Of a DNA stretch of 64,000 bases, positions 33,008-41,657 are shown piece after piece. Positions within the stretch are counted from its first letter, which is position 1, and the number at the start of each line of letters is the position of its first letter. Under the pieces are notes generated by a model. That model had not been told where the DNA came from. It made no database searches and saw only the letters and a program-made list of their open reading frames with translations. This DNA comes from an uncultured Lachnospiraceae bacterium (GTDB lineage: Bacteria > Bacillota > Clostridia > Lachnospirales > Lachnospiraceae): assembly GCA_947165025.1 (NCBI GenBank), contig CAMUYQ010000010.1, positions 1 through 64,000 of the forward strand, written 5' to 3'. Both the position numbers and the translations under genes were made by a program.

Positions 33008-34153
33008 TTATAATCTGTTCTGAGGCTGCTGTATCTGTTGCTGGTTCATGACCTGCTGCGACATCGCCATGTTCTGCTGTACCTGAGCCTCTATCGTATG
33101 GGCCGCATCGCGGATGTCCATATGGACTCTCTGGAAGGCAGCCACGACCTGCGGATCGAACTGTATGCCTGCACCCTGAGTGATTATGTTGTAAGCCTCT
33201 TCGTGTGTCTTGGCCTTTTTGTAACTTCTCTCCGCAACAAGTCCGTCGTAAACGTCGGCAACTGCAAGTATCCTTGCAAGGATCGGGATATTCGCGCCGG
33301 ACAGTCTGTCGGGATATCCGTTACCGTCCACTCTCTCGTGATGATACTTTGCCATCTGGAAAGTGTAATACAGGAACTTGTTGTTAGGCAGAAGATATGC
33401 ATACTTCTGAATAGCATTCGCTGCCATCGTCGTATGCGATTTCATCTTCGCAAACTCTTCGTCCGTATACTTACCGACCTTTGAAAGTACCGCATCGGGA
33501 ACTCCGATCTTACCCATGTCATGAAGTCGGGAACTGAGCAGTATAAGTTCAAAATCATTGGGATCTATTCCGTAGTTGATACCGGACAGAAGCATCTCTT
33601 TGAGAAGTATCTCCATGTATTTGGAAACACATATACAGTGCATTCCGGTATAAGGATCCTTCTGCGATATAAGGTCAGTGATTATACCGATGATGAAATA
33701 CTCCAGGTTCATCGCATTTCTTGCCTGGAAGTTCGCGGCCTGCTGCAGCTGCGAATTATATGTATTCATCTGGGATTTGAATTCGAGGTTGTTTGCCTGA
33801 AGCTCCATACGTTTGCGCAACAGGTCGGGAATGATGGGCTTTCTGATAAAATCAACGCCGCCGAGTCTGTAAGCTTCCATCTCGGTCGTGTTCTCTTTGT
33901 CGCCCGACAGGAAAAGAACGGGGATGTTCTTTGTCTTCTCACTTGTCTTCAGACGCATGATGAAATCGAAGCCGTTAATACCCGGCATCGCAACATCAAG
34001 CAGGATGAAATCCGGCATTATCGTCGACTTGGCAAGTCGCTGCAATGCCGCCTTCGGATTACTGATGTCGATTATACGATACTGCTTCTCAAGTGCTTTC
34101 TTGGCAACAAGAAGTTCGGTATCATTGTCGTCAACGATCATTATCGTGTACAT
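33008..34153 (-). CDS. REC-HD-GYP response regulator (c-di-GMP phosphodiesterase, RpfG-like)
   Basis: A 381-aa protein. Residues 1-120 are a receiver with DD pair (MIVDDND) and acceptor Asp in FILLDVAMPGINGFD. A short coiled coil leads to an HD-GYP domain (about 150-350) with HTGMHC-like opening (YTGMHCICVSKYM), the metal motif RLHDMGKIGVPD, HHERVDGNGYPDRLSG with the GYP signature intact, and ADVYDGL. The last 25 residues are Gln-rich. It should hydrolyse c-di-GMP under phosphorylation control. GGAGGAG precedes the ATG. It overlaps hisA by 13 bp. Its kinase is not adjacent; the hybrid kinase at about 29 kb is a candidate. Confidence 0.93.
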   Translation of the reverse strand: MYTIMIVDDNDTELLVAKKALEKQYRIIDISNPKAALQRLAKSTIMPDFILLDVAMPGINGFDFIMRLKTSEKTKNIPVLFLSGDKENTTEMEAYRLGGVDFIRKPIIPDLLRKRMELQANNLEFKSQMNTYNSQLQQAANFQARNAMNLEYFIIGIITDLISQKDPYTGMHCICVSKYMEILLKEMLLSGINYGIDPNDFELILLSSRLHDMGKIGVPDAVLSKVGKYTDEEFAKMKSHTTMAANAIQKYAYLLPNNKFLYYTFQMAKYHHERVDGNGYPDRLSGANIPILARILAVADVYDGLVAERSYKKAKTHEEAYNIITQGAGIQFDPQVVAAFQRVHMDIRDAAHTIEAQVQQNMAMSQQVMNQQQIQQPQNRL

Positions 34154-34911
34154 TTGATGATCTCCTCCAATTTCAGATCTCCCCCGAACAGATCAAGCTT
34201 CGATCCGACCGTGAAATTGACGCGTCCTTCTCCGATCAGGTTTAAACGTTGTATATCGTCATATGTACTGATACCTCCCGCATAGCATACGCTCTTTGGC
34301 GCACGGGCAAGTATCGTTATCAGTCTTTCATCAATGCCTGCGGCTTTGCCTTCCGAATCAACCGCATGAACCAGAAATTCATCGCACGAATCCGAAAGCC
34401 TCACAAACAGTTCTTCATCAACCGTGACATCCGTAAGCGTCTGCCATCTGTCGGTAACTACGCGGTATGATCCGTCAACATATCTGCACGACAGATCCAG
34501 CACTGTCCTGTCTGCTCCGACGGCATCGACAAGCTTTTTAAGATTCCCGGTGTTGATAGCACCGTTTGCAAACACATAGCTTGTCACTATCACGTGACTT
34601 GCCCCGGCATCGATATACTCTCGGGCATTGTCTGCGTTTATTCCGCCCCCGGCCATAAGTCCATCGGGAAATGCTTTCAGCGCATCAAGCGCCTGCGCTT
34701 TTGTAGCCGCATGGTATTCGCTTCCGGGTGCATTGAGCATTATCACATGTCCGCCGCAAAGACCGTGGTCTTTGTACAACCTGGCATAGTACGCGGCATT
34801 TTCTTCGGAAACGAAGTTTTCCTTCGCATAGTTCCCTGTATCTTTCAGCGTGGAACCCACGATCTGTTTGACCTTACCGTTATGTATATCGATACAGGGA
34901 CGAAACTCCAT
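34141..34911 (-). CDS. hisA: HisA isomerase, eukaryotic (His6-like) type
   Basis: Phosphoribosylformimino-AICAR isomerase of histidine synthesis: a 256-aa TIM barrel. It starts FRPCIDIHNGKVKQIVGSTL and contains KDHGLCGGHVIMLN, MAGGGINADNAREYI, VLDLSCRYVDG and the final CYAGGISTYDDIQ phosphate-binding loop. The opening and the LCGGHVIMLN stretch are those of the His6 branch known from fungi and plants and some bacteria, not of E. coli HisA. No other his gene is nearby; it lies downstream of dapB with a 1-bp gap and GAGGG before its ATG. Confidence 0.85.
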   Translation of the reverse strand: MEFRPCIDIHNGKVKQIVGSTLKDTGNYAKENFVSEENAAYYARLYKDHGLCGGHVIMLNAPGSEYHAATKAQALDALKAFPDGLMAGGGINADNAREYIDAGASHVIVTSYVFANGAINTGNLKKLVDAVGADRTVLDLSCRYVDGSYRVVTDRWQTLTDVTVDEELFVRLSDSCDEFLVHAVDSEGKAAGIDERLITILARAPKSVCYAGGISTYDDIQRLNLIGEGRVNFTVGSKLDLFGGDLKLEEIIKCTR

Positions 34912-34912
34912 A

Positions 34913-35671
34913 TTAATCCCTCAAAACATCCGACATATCATATCTTCCGGCCGGCTTGCCCGCAACATACTTCGCAGCCTCAACGGCTCCCTTTGCGAAC
35001 ACCGCTCTGGAATATGCGGTATGTGAAAATGTTATGACTTCATCACGCCCCGCAAATATGACATCATGATCACCGACTATCGTACCGCCTCTGACAGCTG
35101 ATATTCCGATCTCGTTATCAGGTCTTACCATTCTTCTGCCGGACCTGTCAAATACATAATCCTTCTTCTTTGATAGTCCTTCATTGACCGAATCCGCAAG
35201 AGCAAGTGCCGTTCCCGAAGGTGCATCGAGCTTTGTCCTGTGATGTTTCTCGACTATCTCAATATCGAAGCCTGCCTCGGCAAGCTTTGCTGCATTCTCT
35301 TTGAGTATCTTCTGTATGATGTTGATGCCGAGAGACATGTTAGCCGATTTGAACATCGGTATTGAAGATGAAGCCGCTTCGATTTTGGAAAGAGTCTCAT
35401 CATTCAATCCCGTCGTACACTCAACAAGCGGTATCTTCCTGGAAATGCACCAGTCGATAACCTTATCTACCGCAGCGGCATTACCGAAATCAACGACCGC
35501 ATCCGCAGACTGTGTTACCTTCTCTATACTGTCAACTACCGGAAAAGATCCGTCCGACTCGGTGTTAAGATCTACACCTGCAACTATCTCTATGTCGGGA
35601 TCATCGTTTACTATCTGGGCTATCATCTTACCCATACGGCCGTTACAGCCGTGCATGATCATTCTGGTCAT
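34913..35671 (-). CDS. dapB: 4-hydroxy-tetrahydrodipicolinate reductase DapB
   Basis: A 252-aa NAD(P)H-dependent reductase of lysine/diaminopimelate synthesis. It has the Rossmann start MIMHGCNGRMGKMI, the VDFGNAAAVD region, ECTTGLNDETL, the catalytic signature VEKHHRTKLDAPSGTAL (about residues 140-157) and SFSHTAYSRAVFAKGA at the end. It is coupled to dapA: the dapA stop and the dapB start overlap by one base. Together they make the mDAP branch intermediate for cell wall and lysine. Confidence 0.95.
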   Translation of the reverse strand: MTRMIMHGCNGRMGKMIAQIVNDDPDIEIVAGVDLNTESDGSFPVVDSIEKVTQSADAVVDFGNAAAVDKVIDWCISRKIPLVECTTGLNDETLSKIEAASSSIPMFKSANMSLGINIIQKILKENAAKLAEAGFDIEIVEKHHRTKLDAPSGTALALADSVNEGLSKKKDYVFDRSGRRMVRPDNEIGISAVRGGTIVGDHDVIFAGRDEVITFSHTAYSRAVFAKGAVEAAKYVAGKPAGRYDMSDVLRD

Positions 35672-36555
35672 TACAGCACCCCGTATTCTTCCATCGCTTT
35701 TTTGAGGATGGTCACATTATCAGGCTCCATCTCACAGAGCGGGCGGCGGAGTACTCCGCGGTCTCTTCCCTGAAGCTCCATAGCCTTCTTGACGGGGATC
35801 GGATTGACTTCACAGAACAGTGTATTGCAGAGCGGGATCGCATCGATCTGTCTCTTTGCGGCAAGCTTCGGATCGTTGTCAAAGAATGCCTGGCATATGT
35901 CATGTGTCTTGCGCGGTGCAACATTTGAAAGCACCGAGATAACACCGAGTCCGCCGAGTGCAAGTATCGGAACGATCTGATCGTCATTGCCCGAATACAG
36001 TTCGATCTCGTCACCGCAAAGGCTCATGAGCTTAGCGATCTGAGAGATGTTTCCGCTTGCCTCCTTGATACCTACGATATTCTTAACATTCTTAACAAGT
36101 GTTGCTGCCGTCTGGGGCTGGATGTTGCATCCTGTCCTTCCGGGCACGTTATACATGATGATCGGAAGCTTAACGCTTTCAGCCACCATCGTGAAATGCT
36201 CCACAAGACCCTTCTGGGTTGATTTGTTGTAATAAGGCGTAACTACGAGAAGCGCATCAACTCCGTACTTCTCCGCCTCCTGCGACAGATAGATCGCAGT
36301 TTCCGTACAATTGGAACCTGTTCCCGCGATGACCGGGATCCTGTGATCCACAACTTCGGTACAGAATCTGATGCATTCAAGATGCTCCTCGTGCGACAGA
36401 CATGATGCCTCACCCGTTGTTCCGCATACTACGATCGCATCGGTCCCGTTCTCGATCTGGTACTCTATCTGCTCTCTGAACTTATCGTAATCAACATCCC
36501 CGTTTGCAAGAAACGGTGTGCATATTGCTACTGCTGCTCCTTTAAAAACCGACAT
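35671..36555 (-). CDS. dapA: 4-hydroxy-tetrahydrodipicolinate synthase DapA
   Basis: A 294-aa class I aldolase, TIM-barrel. Visible are the substrate-binding GTTGEA (VVCGTTGEASCLS), the catalytic Tyr (VTPYYNKSTQKG), YNVPGRTGCNI, and the Schiff-base Lys in VGIKEASGNI (about residue 160). Start and length are normal. It precedes dapB in a two-gene lysine/mDAP unit, with hisA following. No lysine riboswitch is visible in the short gap upstream. Confidence 0.95.
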   Translation of the reverse strand: MSVFKGAAVAICTPFLANGDVDYDKFREQIEYQIENGTDAIVVCGTTGEASCLSHEEHLECIRFCTEVVDHRIPVIAGTGSNCTETAIYLSQEAEKYGVDALLVVTPYYNKSTQKGLVEHFTMVAESVKLPIIMYNVPGRTGCNIQPQTAATLVKNVKNIVGIKEASGNISQIAKLMSLCGDEIELYSGNDDQIVPILALGGLGVISVLSNVAPRKTHDICQAFFDNDPKLAAKRQIDAIPLCNTLFCEVNPIPVKKAMELQGRDRGVLRRPLCEMEPDNVTILKKAMEEYGVL

Positions 36556-36578
36556 TTTTCATAACCTCCGTTTTGTGA

Positions 36579-37451
36579 TCATCCGAGACTGATTATCCAG
36601 TCAAGCGGCTGCTGATTGATGAAGATCGGGATAACGATCACGAGGGATCCGTTTATCTCGATCGGGTCTTTTGATAATCTGGTAGGCATAAGATTAAGAT
36701 CCATGCCCTCATTGCTCATCGCTGTTGCGAACAGTCCGTCCGAGATGTTGATGAACTCACCGACGGAATCAAGTGCATTTACATTTACGGTATCAAAGAA
36801 TTCCTTGGCAAAAGCTTCGGCTATCGCAAGTATTCCCTTGTCATCTCCCGAGAAAGCGTTTATAACGTTGTAGTCACCGACTATCTCCTGCATCGCGACC
36901 GCACCTGTCTGGTAGTTTGATGTGGTGTATCCGCGCTTTAACGATATATCATCCGATGCAAGACGATTGATACATCTGAATGTTATCGCAAGAAGTTCCT
37001 TGTAAGGGCCGTCCGGTATATCAGGAAGGAAAAGCGGTAATATCCTGTCGACATCACCTGACTTGATCGATTCCATGTCGGCAAAAGTAAAGCCGTTCTC
37101 TTTCTTGAAATAATCAAGTGCTCCCTCGATCTGATCAAGTGTCATTATATTCCGGTCAATGGCACTCTGGCAGAATCTCATATACTGATTGCCCTGCATT
37201 GCAAGAAGCCGCTCGACCTGCACTTCGGTAAGATAGCCGAGGGATACGGCGATATCTCCGAACTTTCTGTCCATGAGCTGCTGCTTCTGATTAACCTCAT
37301 CGGCCTGCTCTTCCGTCATAAGTCTCTCGGAAACGGCGATGAGCCCCAGCTTGACTCTTGTCTTGTCGAGCTGCATCTTGATCGTCAGGAACTCATCCTC
37401 CGTCAGTATCCTCTTTCTGATCAGATAATTACCGAAAATGTTTGCAAACAT
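36579..37451 (-). CDS. MshEN-like repeats fused to a CheX-like domain
   Basis: A 290-aa protein. Residues 1-90 contain three imperfect copies of a motif like that of PilB/MshE N-termini (FGNYLIRKRILTEDEF; LGLIAVSERLMTEEQADEV; FGDIAVSLGYLTEVQVERLL). Residues about 150-290 resemble a CheC/CheX/FliN-type phosphatase (AMQEIVGDYNVINAFSGDDK; DSVGEFINISDGLFATAMS, with an E-x2-N pattern; VIPIFINQQPLDWI). CheX dephosphorylates receivers; MshEN-like motifs bind c-di-GMP in several ATPases. A c-di-GMP-responsive phosphatase or adaptor is a plausible inference. It has a good promoter and GGGGG site. Relevant residues should be checked by modelling. Confidence 0.7.
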   Translation of the reverse strand: MFANIFGNYLIRKRILTEDEFLTIKMQLDKTRVKLGLIAVSERLMTEEQADEVNQKQQLMDRKFGDIAVSLGYLTEVQVERLLAMQGNQYMRFCQSAIDRNIMTLDQIEGALDYFKKENGFTFADMESIKSGDVDRILPLFLPDIPDGPYKELLAITFRCINRLASDDISLKRGYTTSNYQTGAVAMQEIVGDYNVINAFSGDDKGILAIAEAFAKEFFDTVNVNALDSVGEFINISDGLFATAMSNEGMDLNLMPTRLSKDPIEINGSLVIVIPIFINQQPLDWIISLG

Positions 37452-37491
37452 ACCTTACCCCCTGTATGACGCGAAACTGCCTTTTCCTAAT

Positions 37492-37520
37492 ATTATACAA
37501 AAAACAATTTGAATTGTCTT
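37492..37520 (-). promoter_or_regulatory. Promoter for the MshEN/CheX-like gene
   Basis: AAGACA (37520-37515), 17 bp, TATAAT (37497-37492) on the minus strand. The short AT-rich hairpin ACAATT/AATTGT at 37504-37517 lies within the spacer and, followed by a T run, might also weakly terminate typA transcription. Confidence 0.5.
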
Positions 37521-37525
37521 TATAT

Positions 37526-39367
37526 TTATTGATTATTCTTCTGCGCGAAAGCGGCACGCTTTCTGAGTGTCGGATCGAGGATCTTCTTTCGGATCCTGAG
37601 CTTTTCGGGAGTTATCTCGAGAAGTTCGTCGGTATCAATGAACTCAAGCGCCTGTTCAAGCGAGAGAACTCTCGGCGGTGACAGCCTGAGTGCATCATCC
37701 GATCCCGATGCTCTCGTGTTTGTCAGGTGCTTGCTCTTGCATACATTGATCTCGACATCTTCAGTCTTTCCCGTCTGGCCTATGACCATTCCGGCGTACA
37801 CCTTTTCGCCGGGTCCTATGAACAGAACACCTCTCTCCTGTGCCTGGAACAGTCCGTATGTTACCGACTCTCCGGTCTCAAACGCGATGATGCTGCCCTG
37901 TTTCCTGAACTGTATATCGCCCTTGTAAGGAGCGTATTCATCAAATATCGTATTGATGATACCCTCACCCTTTGTATCGGTCAGAAACTCTCCGCGATAC
38001 CCGATAAGTCCTCTTGCGGGTATCGAAAATTCCAGTCTCTGGTATCCGCCGGTGATCGGTGTCATGTTCTGCAGCTCGCCTTTTCTCGATCCGAGCTTTT
38101 CTATAACGTTTCCGGCAAGGCTCTCGGGAACATCGATATACGCGATCTCCATCGGTTCGGTCCTGCGTCCCTTGGAGTCTTCCCTGAACAGGACTTCAGC
38201 TTTGCTTACCGCAAATTCGTATCCCTCGCGGCGCATGTTCTCGATGAGTACGGACAGATGAAGTTCTCCTCTTCCGGACACCTTGAACGAATCGGTTGAA
38301 TCGGTTTCCTCAACACGAAGCGATACATCCGTATTAAGCTCTTTGAACAGTCTCTCCCTTATGTGGCGGGACGTAACAAACTTTCCTTCCTGTCCTGCAA
38401 GCGGAGAATCGTTGACCATAAAGTTCATCGAGATCGTAGGCTCCGAGATCTTCTGGAACGGGATCGGAACAACGCTCTCCGGATCGCAGATCGTATCACC
38501 TATATGAATATCCGCGATACCCGATACGGCAACTATAGATCCGACTGTCGCTTCCTTGACGTTCGTCTTGTTAAGGCCGTCGTATTCGTACAGGGCGGAT
38601 ACCTTAACCTTCTGCTGTTTGTCGGGTTCATGATGATTGACGATCACAACGTCCTGATTGATCTTTATCGTTCCGTTGCTGACCTTTCCTACACCTATAC
38701 GGCCAACATACTCGTTGTAGTCTATCGTGCTTATAAGGACCTGCGCGGGCGCGTCAAAATCACCTTCTGGCGCGGGTATGTAATCAACGATCGCCTCGAA
38801 AAGCGGGACCATTGATTTTTCCAGTTTATCGGGTTTGGTTCCGCTCATACCGTTCTTGGCGGAAGCATATATGAACGGACAGTCGAGCTGCTCGTCACTT
38901 GCATCAAGATCCATGAACAGTTCAAGGACCTCATCTACGACCTCTTCGCATCTTGCCTCCGGTCTGTCGACTTTGTTGACGCATACAAGCACGGGAAGCC
39001 GTAAGCTCATTGCCTTCTTGAGAACAAACTTTGTCTGCGGCATTACACCTTCGAACGCATCAACGACAAGGACCGCACCGTCGACCATCTTGAGTACACG
39101 CTCAACCTCACCGCCGAAGTCCGCATGTCCCGGTGTATCAACGATATTGATCTTGACGTTCTTGTATGATACGGCAGTGTTCTTTGAGAGGATCGTGATA
39201 CCTCTCTCCCTTTCGATATCGTTCGAGTCCATCACGCGCTCGGCAACTTCCTGGTTTTCCCTGAATACGCCGCTCTGCTTTAAGAGCTCGTCGACGAGTG
39301 TTGTCTTGCCGTGATCGACATGGGCGATGATGGCTATGTTTCTGATGTCTTCTCTTTTCTTAATCAT
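37526..39367 (-). CDS. typA: Ribosome-associated GTPase TypA/BipA
   Basis: A 613-aa translational GTPase of normal length. G1 AHVDHGKTTL, switch regions RGITILSKNTAV, G3 DTPGHADFGG, G4 NKVDRPEA, then domains II and III and the BipA-specific C-terminus (GYRGEFLTDTKGEGI, LRIRKKILDP). It assists 50S assembly at low temperature and under stress. AAGGAAAT precedes the ATG. A shortened repeat element lies between it and the upstream mgtE. Confidence 0.95.
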   Translation of the reverse strand: MIKKREDIRNIAIIAHVDHGKTTLVDELLKQSGVFRENQEVAERVMDSNDIERERGITILSKNTAVSYKNVKINIVDTPGHADFGGEVERVLKMVDGAVLVVDAFEGVMPQTKFVLKKAMSLRLPVLVCVNKVDRPEARCEEVVDEVLELFMDLDASDEQLDCPFIYASAKNGMSGTKPDKLEKSMVPLFEAIVDYIPAPEGDFDAPAQVLISTIDYNEYVGRIGVGKVSNGTIKINQDVVIVNHHEPDKQQKVKVSALYEYDGLNKTNVKEATVGSIVAVSGIADIHIGDTICDPESVVPIPFQKISEPTISMNFMVNDSPLAGQEGKFVTSRHIRERLFKELNTDVSLRVEETDSTDSFKVSGRGELHLSVLIENMRREGYEFAVSKAEVLFREDSKGRRTEPMEIAYIDVPESLAGNVIEKLGSRKGELQNMTPITGGYQRLEFSIPARGLIGYRGEFLTDTKGEGIINTIFDEYAPYKGDIQFRKQGSIIAFETGESVTYGLFQAQERGVLFIGPGEKVYAGMVIGQTGKTEDVEINVCKSKHLTNTRASGSDDALRLSPPRVLSLEQALEFIDTDELLEITPEKLRIRKKILDPTLRKRAAFAQKNNQ

Positions 39368-39386
39368 ATTTTATTTCCTTAATTTT

Positions 39387-39443
39387 GCACCTTGAATGTT
39401 TTATCCATTTGCTCGAAAAGGCGCTTCCGCTCCTTTTCGGTGC
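39387..39443 (-). repeat. Structured intergenic element, copy D (internally deleted)
   Basis: A 57-bp relative of the larger elements at 41.5, 45.5 and 55.0 kb. It keeps the terminal GCACC...GGTGC pair, the ATTTGCTCGAAAAGGCGC junction and the third hairpin: CGAAAAGG pairs with CCTTTTCG (8 bp) and GC with GC. On the minus strand the loop is GGAA, a GNRA tetraloop. The second hairpin and the right arm are missing. It starts 4 bp beyond the mgtE stop and ends 19 bp before the typA ATG. Confidence 0.7.
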
Positions 39444-39447
39444 TGTT

Positions 39448-40797
39448 TTATATCCCAAGTATCCTCGTCGCAAACTGGAAGTATATCAAAAGCGACAGCG
39501 CATCGACGATCGTCGTGATGAACGGCGAGGCCATGACGGCCGGGTCAAAACCGATCTTCTGTGCGATCATCGGCAGAGTGCATCCGACGATCTTTGCGAA
39601 AAATACCGTGACCACAAGTGTCAGGCACACAACGAGCGCAACGACCGCGGACACATGATCGAAGATCATTATCTTTGCAAAACCCGCGACCGCGAGCGTC
39701 AGTCCGCATACGACCGATACCCTGATCTCCTTCCATATTACCTTAAAAATATCCGACCACTCAATCTCATCAAGAGACAGCCCACGGATGATCGTAACGC
39801 TTGCCTGTCCTCCCGCGTTACCGCCCGTGTCCATGAGCATCGGGATAAAGCTTGTCAGAACAACGTATGCACCAAGTGCTTCCTCGTAATGCGTGATGAT
39901 CTTGCCCGTTACCGTTGCACTGATCATGAGCAGGAGCAGCCAGGGGATACGTTTCTTCCACGTTTCAAACGTGTTGGTCTTCATGTACGGCTTGTCCGTA
40001 GGAAGGATAGCCGCCATCTTTTCGATATCCTCCGTAACCTCTTCCTGCAGGATATCGACAACGTCATCGATGGTGATGATACCGACAAGACGGCCCTCGT
40101 TATCAACGACCGGCATCGTCGTAAGGTCATATTTCTGGAACATTCTGGCGACCTCTTCCTGGTCGGTCATCGTGTTCGTGCTGATCACGTTATCATTCAT
40201 GAATTCGGAAACGTGCTCATCCGGCGGGTTCAGAAGAAGGTCCCTGAGAGACACGGTGCCGCGAAGATGGCGTCCCAGATCGAGAACGTAACATGTATCT
40301 ATCGTTTCCTTGTCAACACCGACTCTCCTGATCCTGTCGATACATTCCTGAACGGTGAGATTTTCCTTGAGGTCTACAAACTCGACCGTCATCAGACTTC
40401 CGGCCGAATCCTCCGGGTATCTGAGAAGGTGGTTGATGTCGCGCCTTGCCTCGGGATCTGCGTTTGCCAGAAGTTTTTTAACAAGTCCGGCAGGCATCTC
40501 CTCCATAAGGTCGGCAGCATCGTCGGCCATCAGGTTGTTGATGATGTTGGCCGCCTCACGGTCGGTAAGAGTAGTGATGATCTCCTGCTCTATCTCGACA
40601 GGCAGAAATGCGAACACGTCGGCAGCGATACTCTTCGGAAGTATCCTGAACACCTTGACCTGTTCCTCATGCGACAGCTCCTCGAGAACCGATGCGATAT
40701 CCGCTTCATTCCATTCGGCAAGCTCACTTCGGAGTCGGGTATACTGCTTCTCTTCAACAAGCTGAAGTATTTCTTCCATCGTCATTTTTTCTTCCAT
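39448..40797 (-). CDS. mgtE: Magnesium transporter MgtE
   Basis: A 449-aa Mg2+ channel/transporter. It has the N-terminal superhelical domain (residues 1-130, LRSELAEWNEADIASVLEEL, MADDAADLMEEMP), two CBS domains (about 135-260, LLNPPDEHVSEFM, GRLVGIITIDDVVDI) and five membrane helices with the pore motif PMLMDTGGNAGGQAS (about 320). Lengths and spacing are standard. I see no Mg2+ riboswitch in the 35 bp between it and the upstream gene. Confidence 0.95.
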   Translation of the reverse strand: MEEKMTMEEILQLVEEKQYTRLRSELAEWNEADIASVLEELSHEEQVKVFRILPKSIAADVFAFLPVEIEQEIITTLTDREAANIINNLMADDAADLMEEMPAGLVKKLLANADPEARRDINHLLRYPEDSAGSLMTVEFVDLKENLTVQECIDRIRRVGVDKETIDTCYVLDLGRHLRGTVSLRDLLLNPPDEHVSEFMNDNVISTNTMTDQEEVARMFQKYDLTTMPVVDNEGRLVGIITIDDVVDILQEEVTEDIEKMAAILPTDKPYMKTNTFETWKKRIPWLLLLMISATVTGKIITHYEEALGAYVVLTSFIPMLMDTGGNAGGQASVTIIRGLSLDEIEWSDIFKVIWKEIRVSVVCGLTLAVAGFAKIMIFDHVSAVVALVVCLTLVVTVFFAKIVGCTLPMIAQKIGFDPAVMASPFITTIVDALSLLIYFQFATRILGI

Positions 40798-40832
40798 ACC
40801 CGTGTCTCCTTTCCGTTTCTATTATCATCCGC

Positions 40833-41477
40833 CTATCCGGCGAAAATCATTGCTTTGTCATTTACGAGCGCATATAAGGTCGGCTCCGGCTCGAGGATCT
40901 TTGCTCTTGCCGATGTAAGATCGGTGATGTCAGCCGTTATCCTGTCAGGATCTTCCGTGAGGATAGAAATGGTCACGTTCTCGCCGTAATCCTTTTCGTG
41001 TATCACATAACCCTTCTGCATGGCCTCGCGCTCAATCTTTGTAAGATCGTTATAATCGCACACGGTCTTTATAAGAAACCCGTTTATCTTTCTGATGATC
41101 TCGCAGTTTGCAAGACCTTCTTTGACCGCAGCAGAATACGCTCGCACCAGTCCGCCGGTACCCAGAAGAGTCCCCCCGAAGTATCTCGTTACTACAACGC
41201 ATGCATTCGTGACATGCTCTCCCGCAAGTACATCCAGCATCGGGCGGCCCGCCGTTCCGGACGGCTCTCCGTCATCGGAGCACCTCGTCTTCTCGCCGTT
41301 GTCTCCGACGATAAAAGCGCTGCAGTTATGCCGCGCATCCCAGTACTTCTTCTTCATTGCCGCAACAAACTGCACGGCCTCCTCCTCGGAAGAGACCGGC
41401 TCTATCGTAGCTATGAAGCGGGATTTCTTTTCCTCAATCTCGCCTGTTGCGCCCTTATACAGTGTGTACCATTCCAT
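40833..41477 (-). CDS. YigZ/IMPACT family protein
   Basis: A 214-aa protein of the UPF0029/YigZ family. The N-terminal IMPACT domain (1-125) shows EEKKSRFIATIEPV, DARHNCSAFIVGDNG, CSDDGEPSGTAGRPML and VTRYFGGTLLGTGGLVRAYS, the family signature. A small C-terminal ferredoxin-like domain follows. Eukaryotic IMPACT affects translation control, but the bacterial role is unsettled. Its leader contains an extra copy of the arm of the structured repeat just upstream. Confidence 0.9.
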   Translation of the reverse strand: MEWYTLYKGATGEIEEKKSRFIATIEPVSSEEEAVQFVAAMKKKYWDARHNCSAFIVGDNGEKTRCSDDGEPSGTAGRPMLDVLAGEHVTNACVVVTRYFGGTLLGTGGLVRAYSAAVKEGLANCEIIRKINGFLIKTVCDYNDLTKIEREAMQKGYVIHEKDYGENVTISILTEDPDRITADITDLTSARAKILEPEPTLYALVNDKAMIFAG

Positions 41478-41489
41478 GAATATTACTCA

Positions 41490-41510
41490 GGTGCGTGTCA
41501 AATGTTTTGA
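41490..41510. repeat. Extra copy of the arm of structured element A
   Basis: GGTGCGTGTCAAATGTTTTGA matches the arms of the adjacent element (GGTGTGCATCAAATG on the left at 41514, and GGTGTGTATCAAATGTTTTT read from the right on the other strand). It lies 24 bp outside the element in direct orientation, as if an arm had been duplicated or an older insertion had left a partial copy. Confidence 0.6.
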
Positions 41511-41513
41511 TCC

Positions 41514-41645
41514 GGTGTGCATCAAATGATTTCTCGAAAACGCGCTCCCGCTCCTGTTCAGCCGCAGCTGACGCTAGGCTCGAAAACACCTCGCCAAGCG
41601 CAGGCGACTTCACAAGGTTTTCTCGAAAAACATTTGATACACACC
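41514..41645 (-). repeat. Structured intergenic element, copy A (132 bp)
   Basis: The ends form a long stem: on the minus strand GGTGTGTATCAAATG pairs with CATTTGATGCACACC (one wobble). Inside, GCGCTtGGC pairs with GCCtAGCGT, around the loop GAGGTGTTTTCGA. The third hairpin has GC-GGGA-GC, a GNRA loop. The core is about 80 percent identical to copy B by eye, but the arms are a different sequence. It fills the gap between the PBP gene and yigZ. No ORF or transposase is inside. Confidence 0.8.
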
Positions 41646-41657
41646 TGGTACCTTTCT

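Noticed and set aside
40798-40832. Magnesium (M-box) riboswitch before mgtE
   Set aside because: Only 35 bp separate mgtE from the upstream gene, far too short for an M-box.
39385-40989. A 534-codon open frame on the plus strand
   Set aside because: It lies opposite mgtE, whose CBS and pore motifs are unmistakable; the plus-strand frame gives Arg/His/Cys-rich sequence without any domain, the usual shadow of a real gene.
41478-41657. Insertion sequence or CRISPR for the repeated elements
   Set aside because: No transposase frame, no regular repeat-spacer array. The arms are unlike between copies and the core is folded, so a MITE-like or RNA element fits better.
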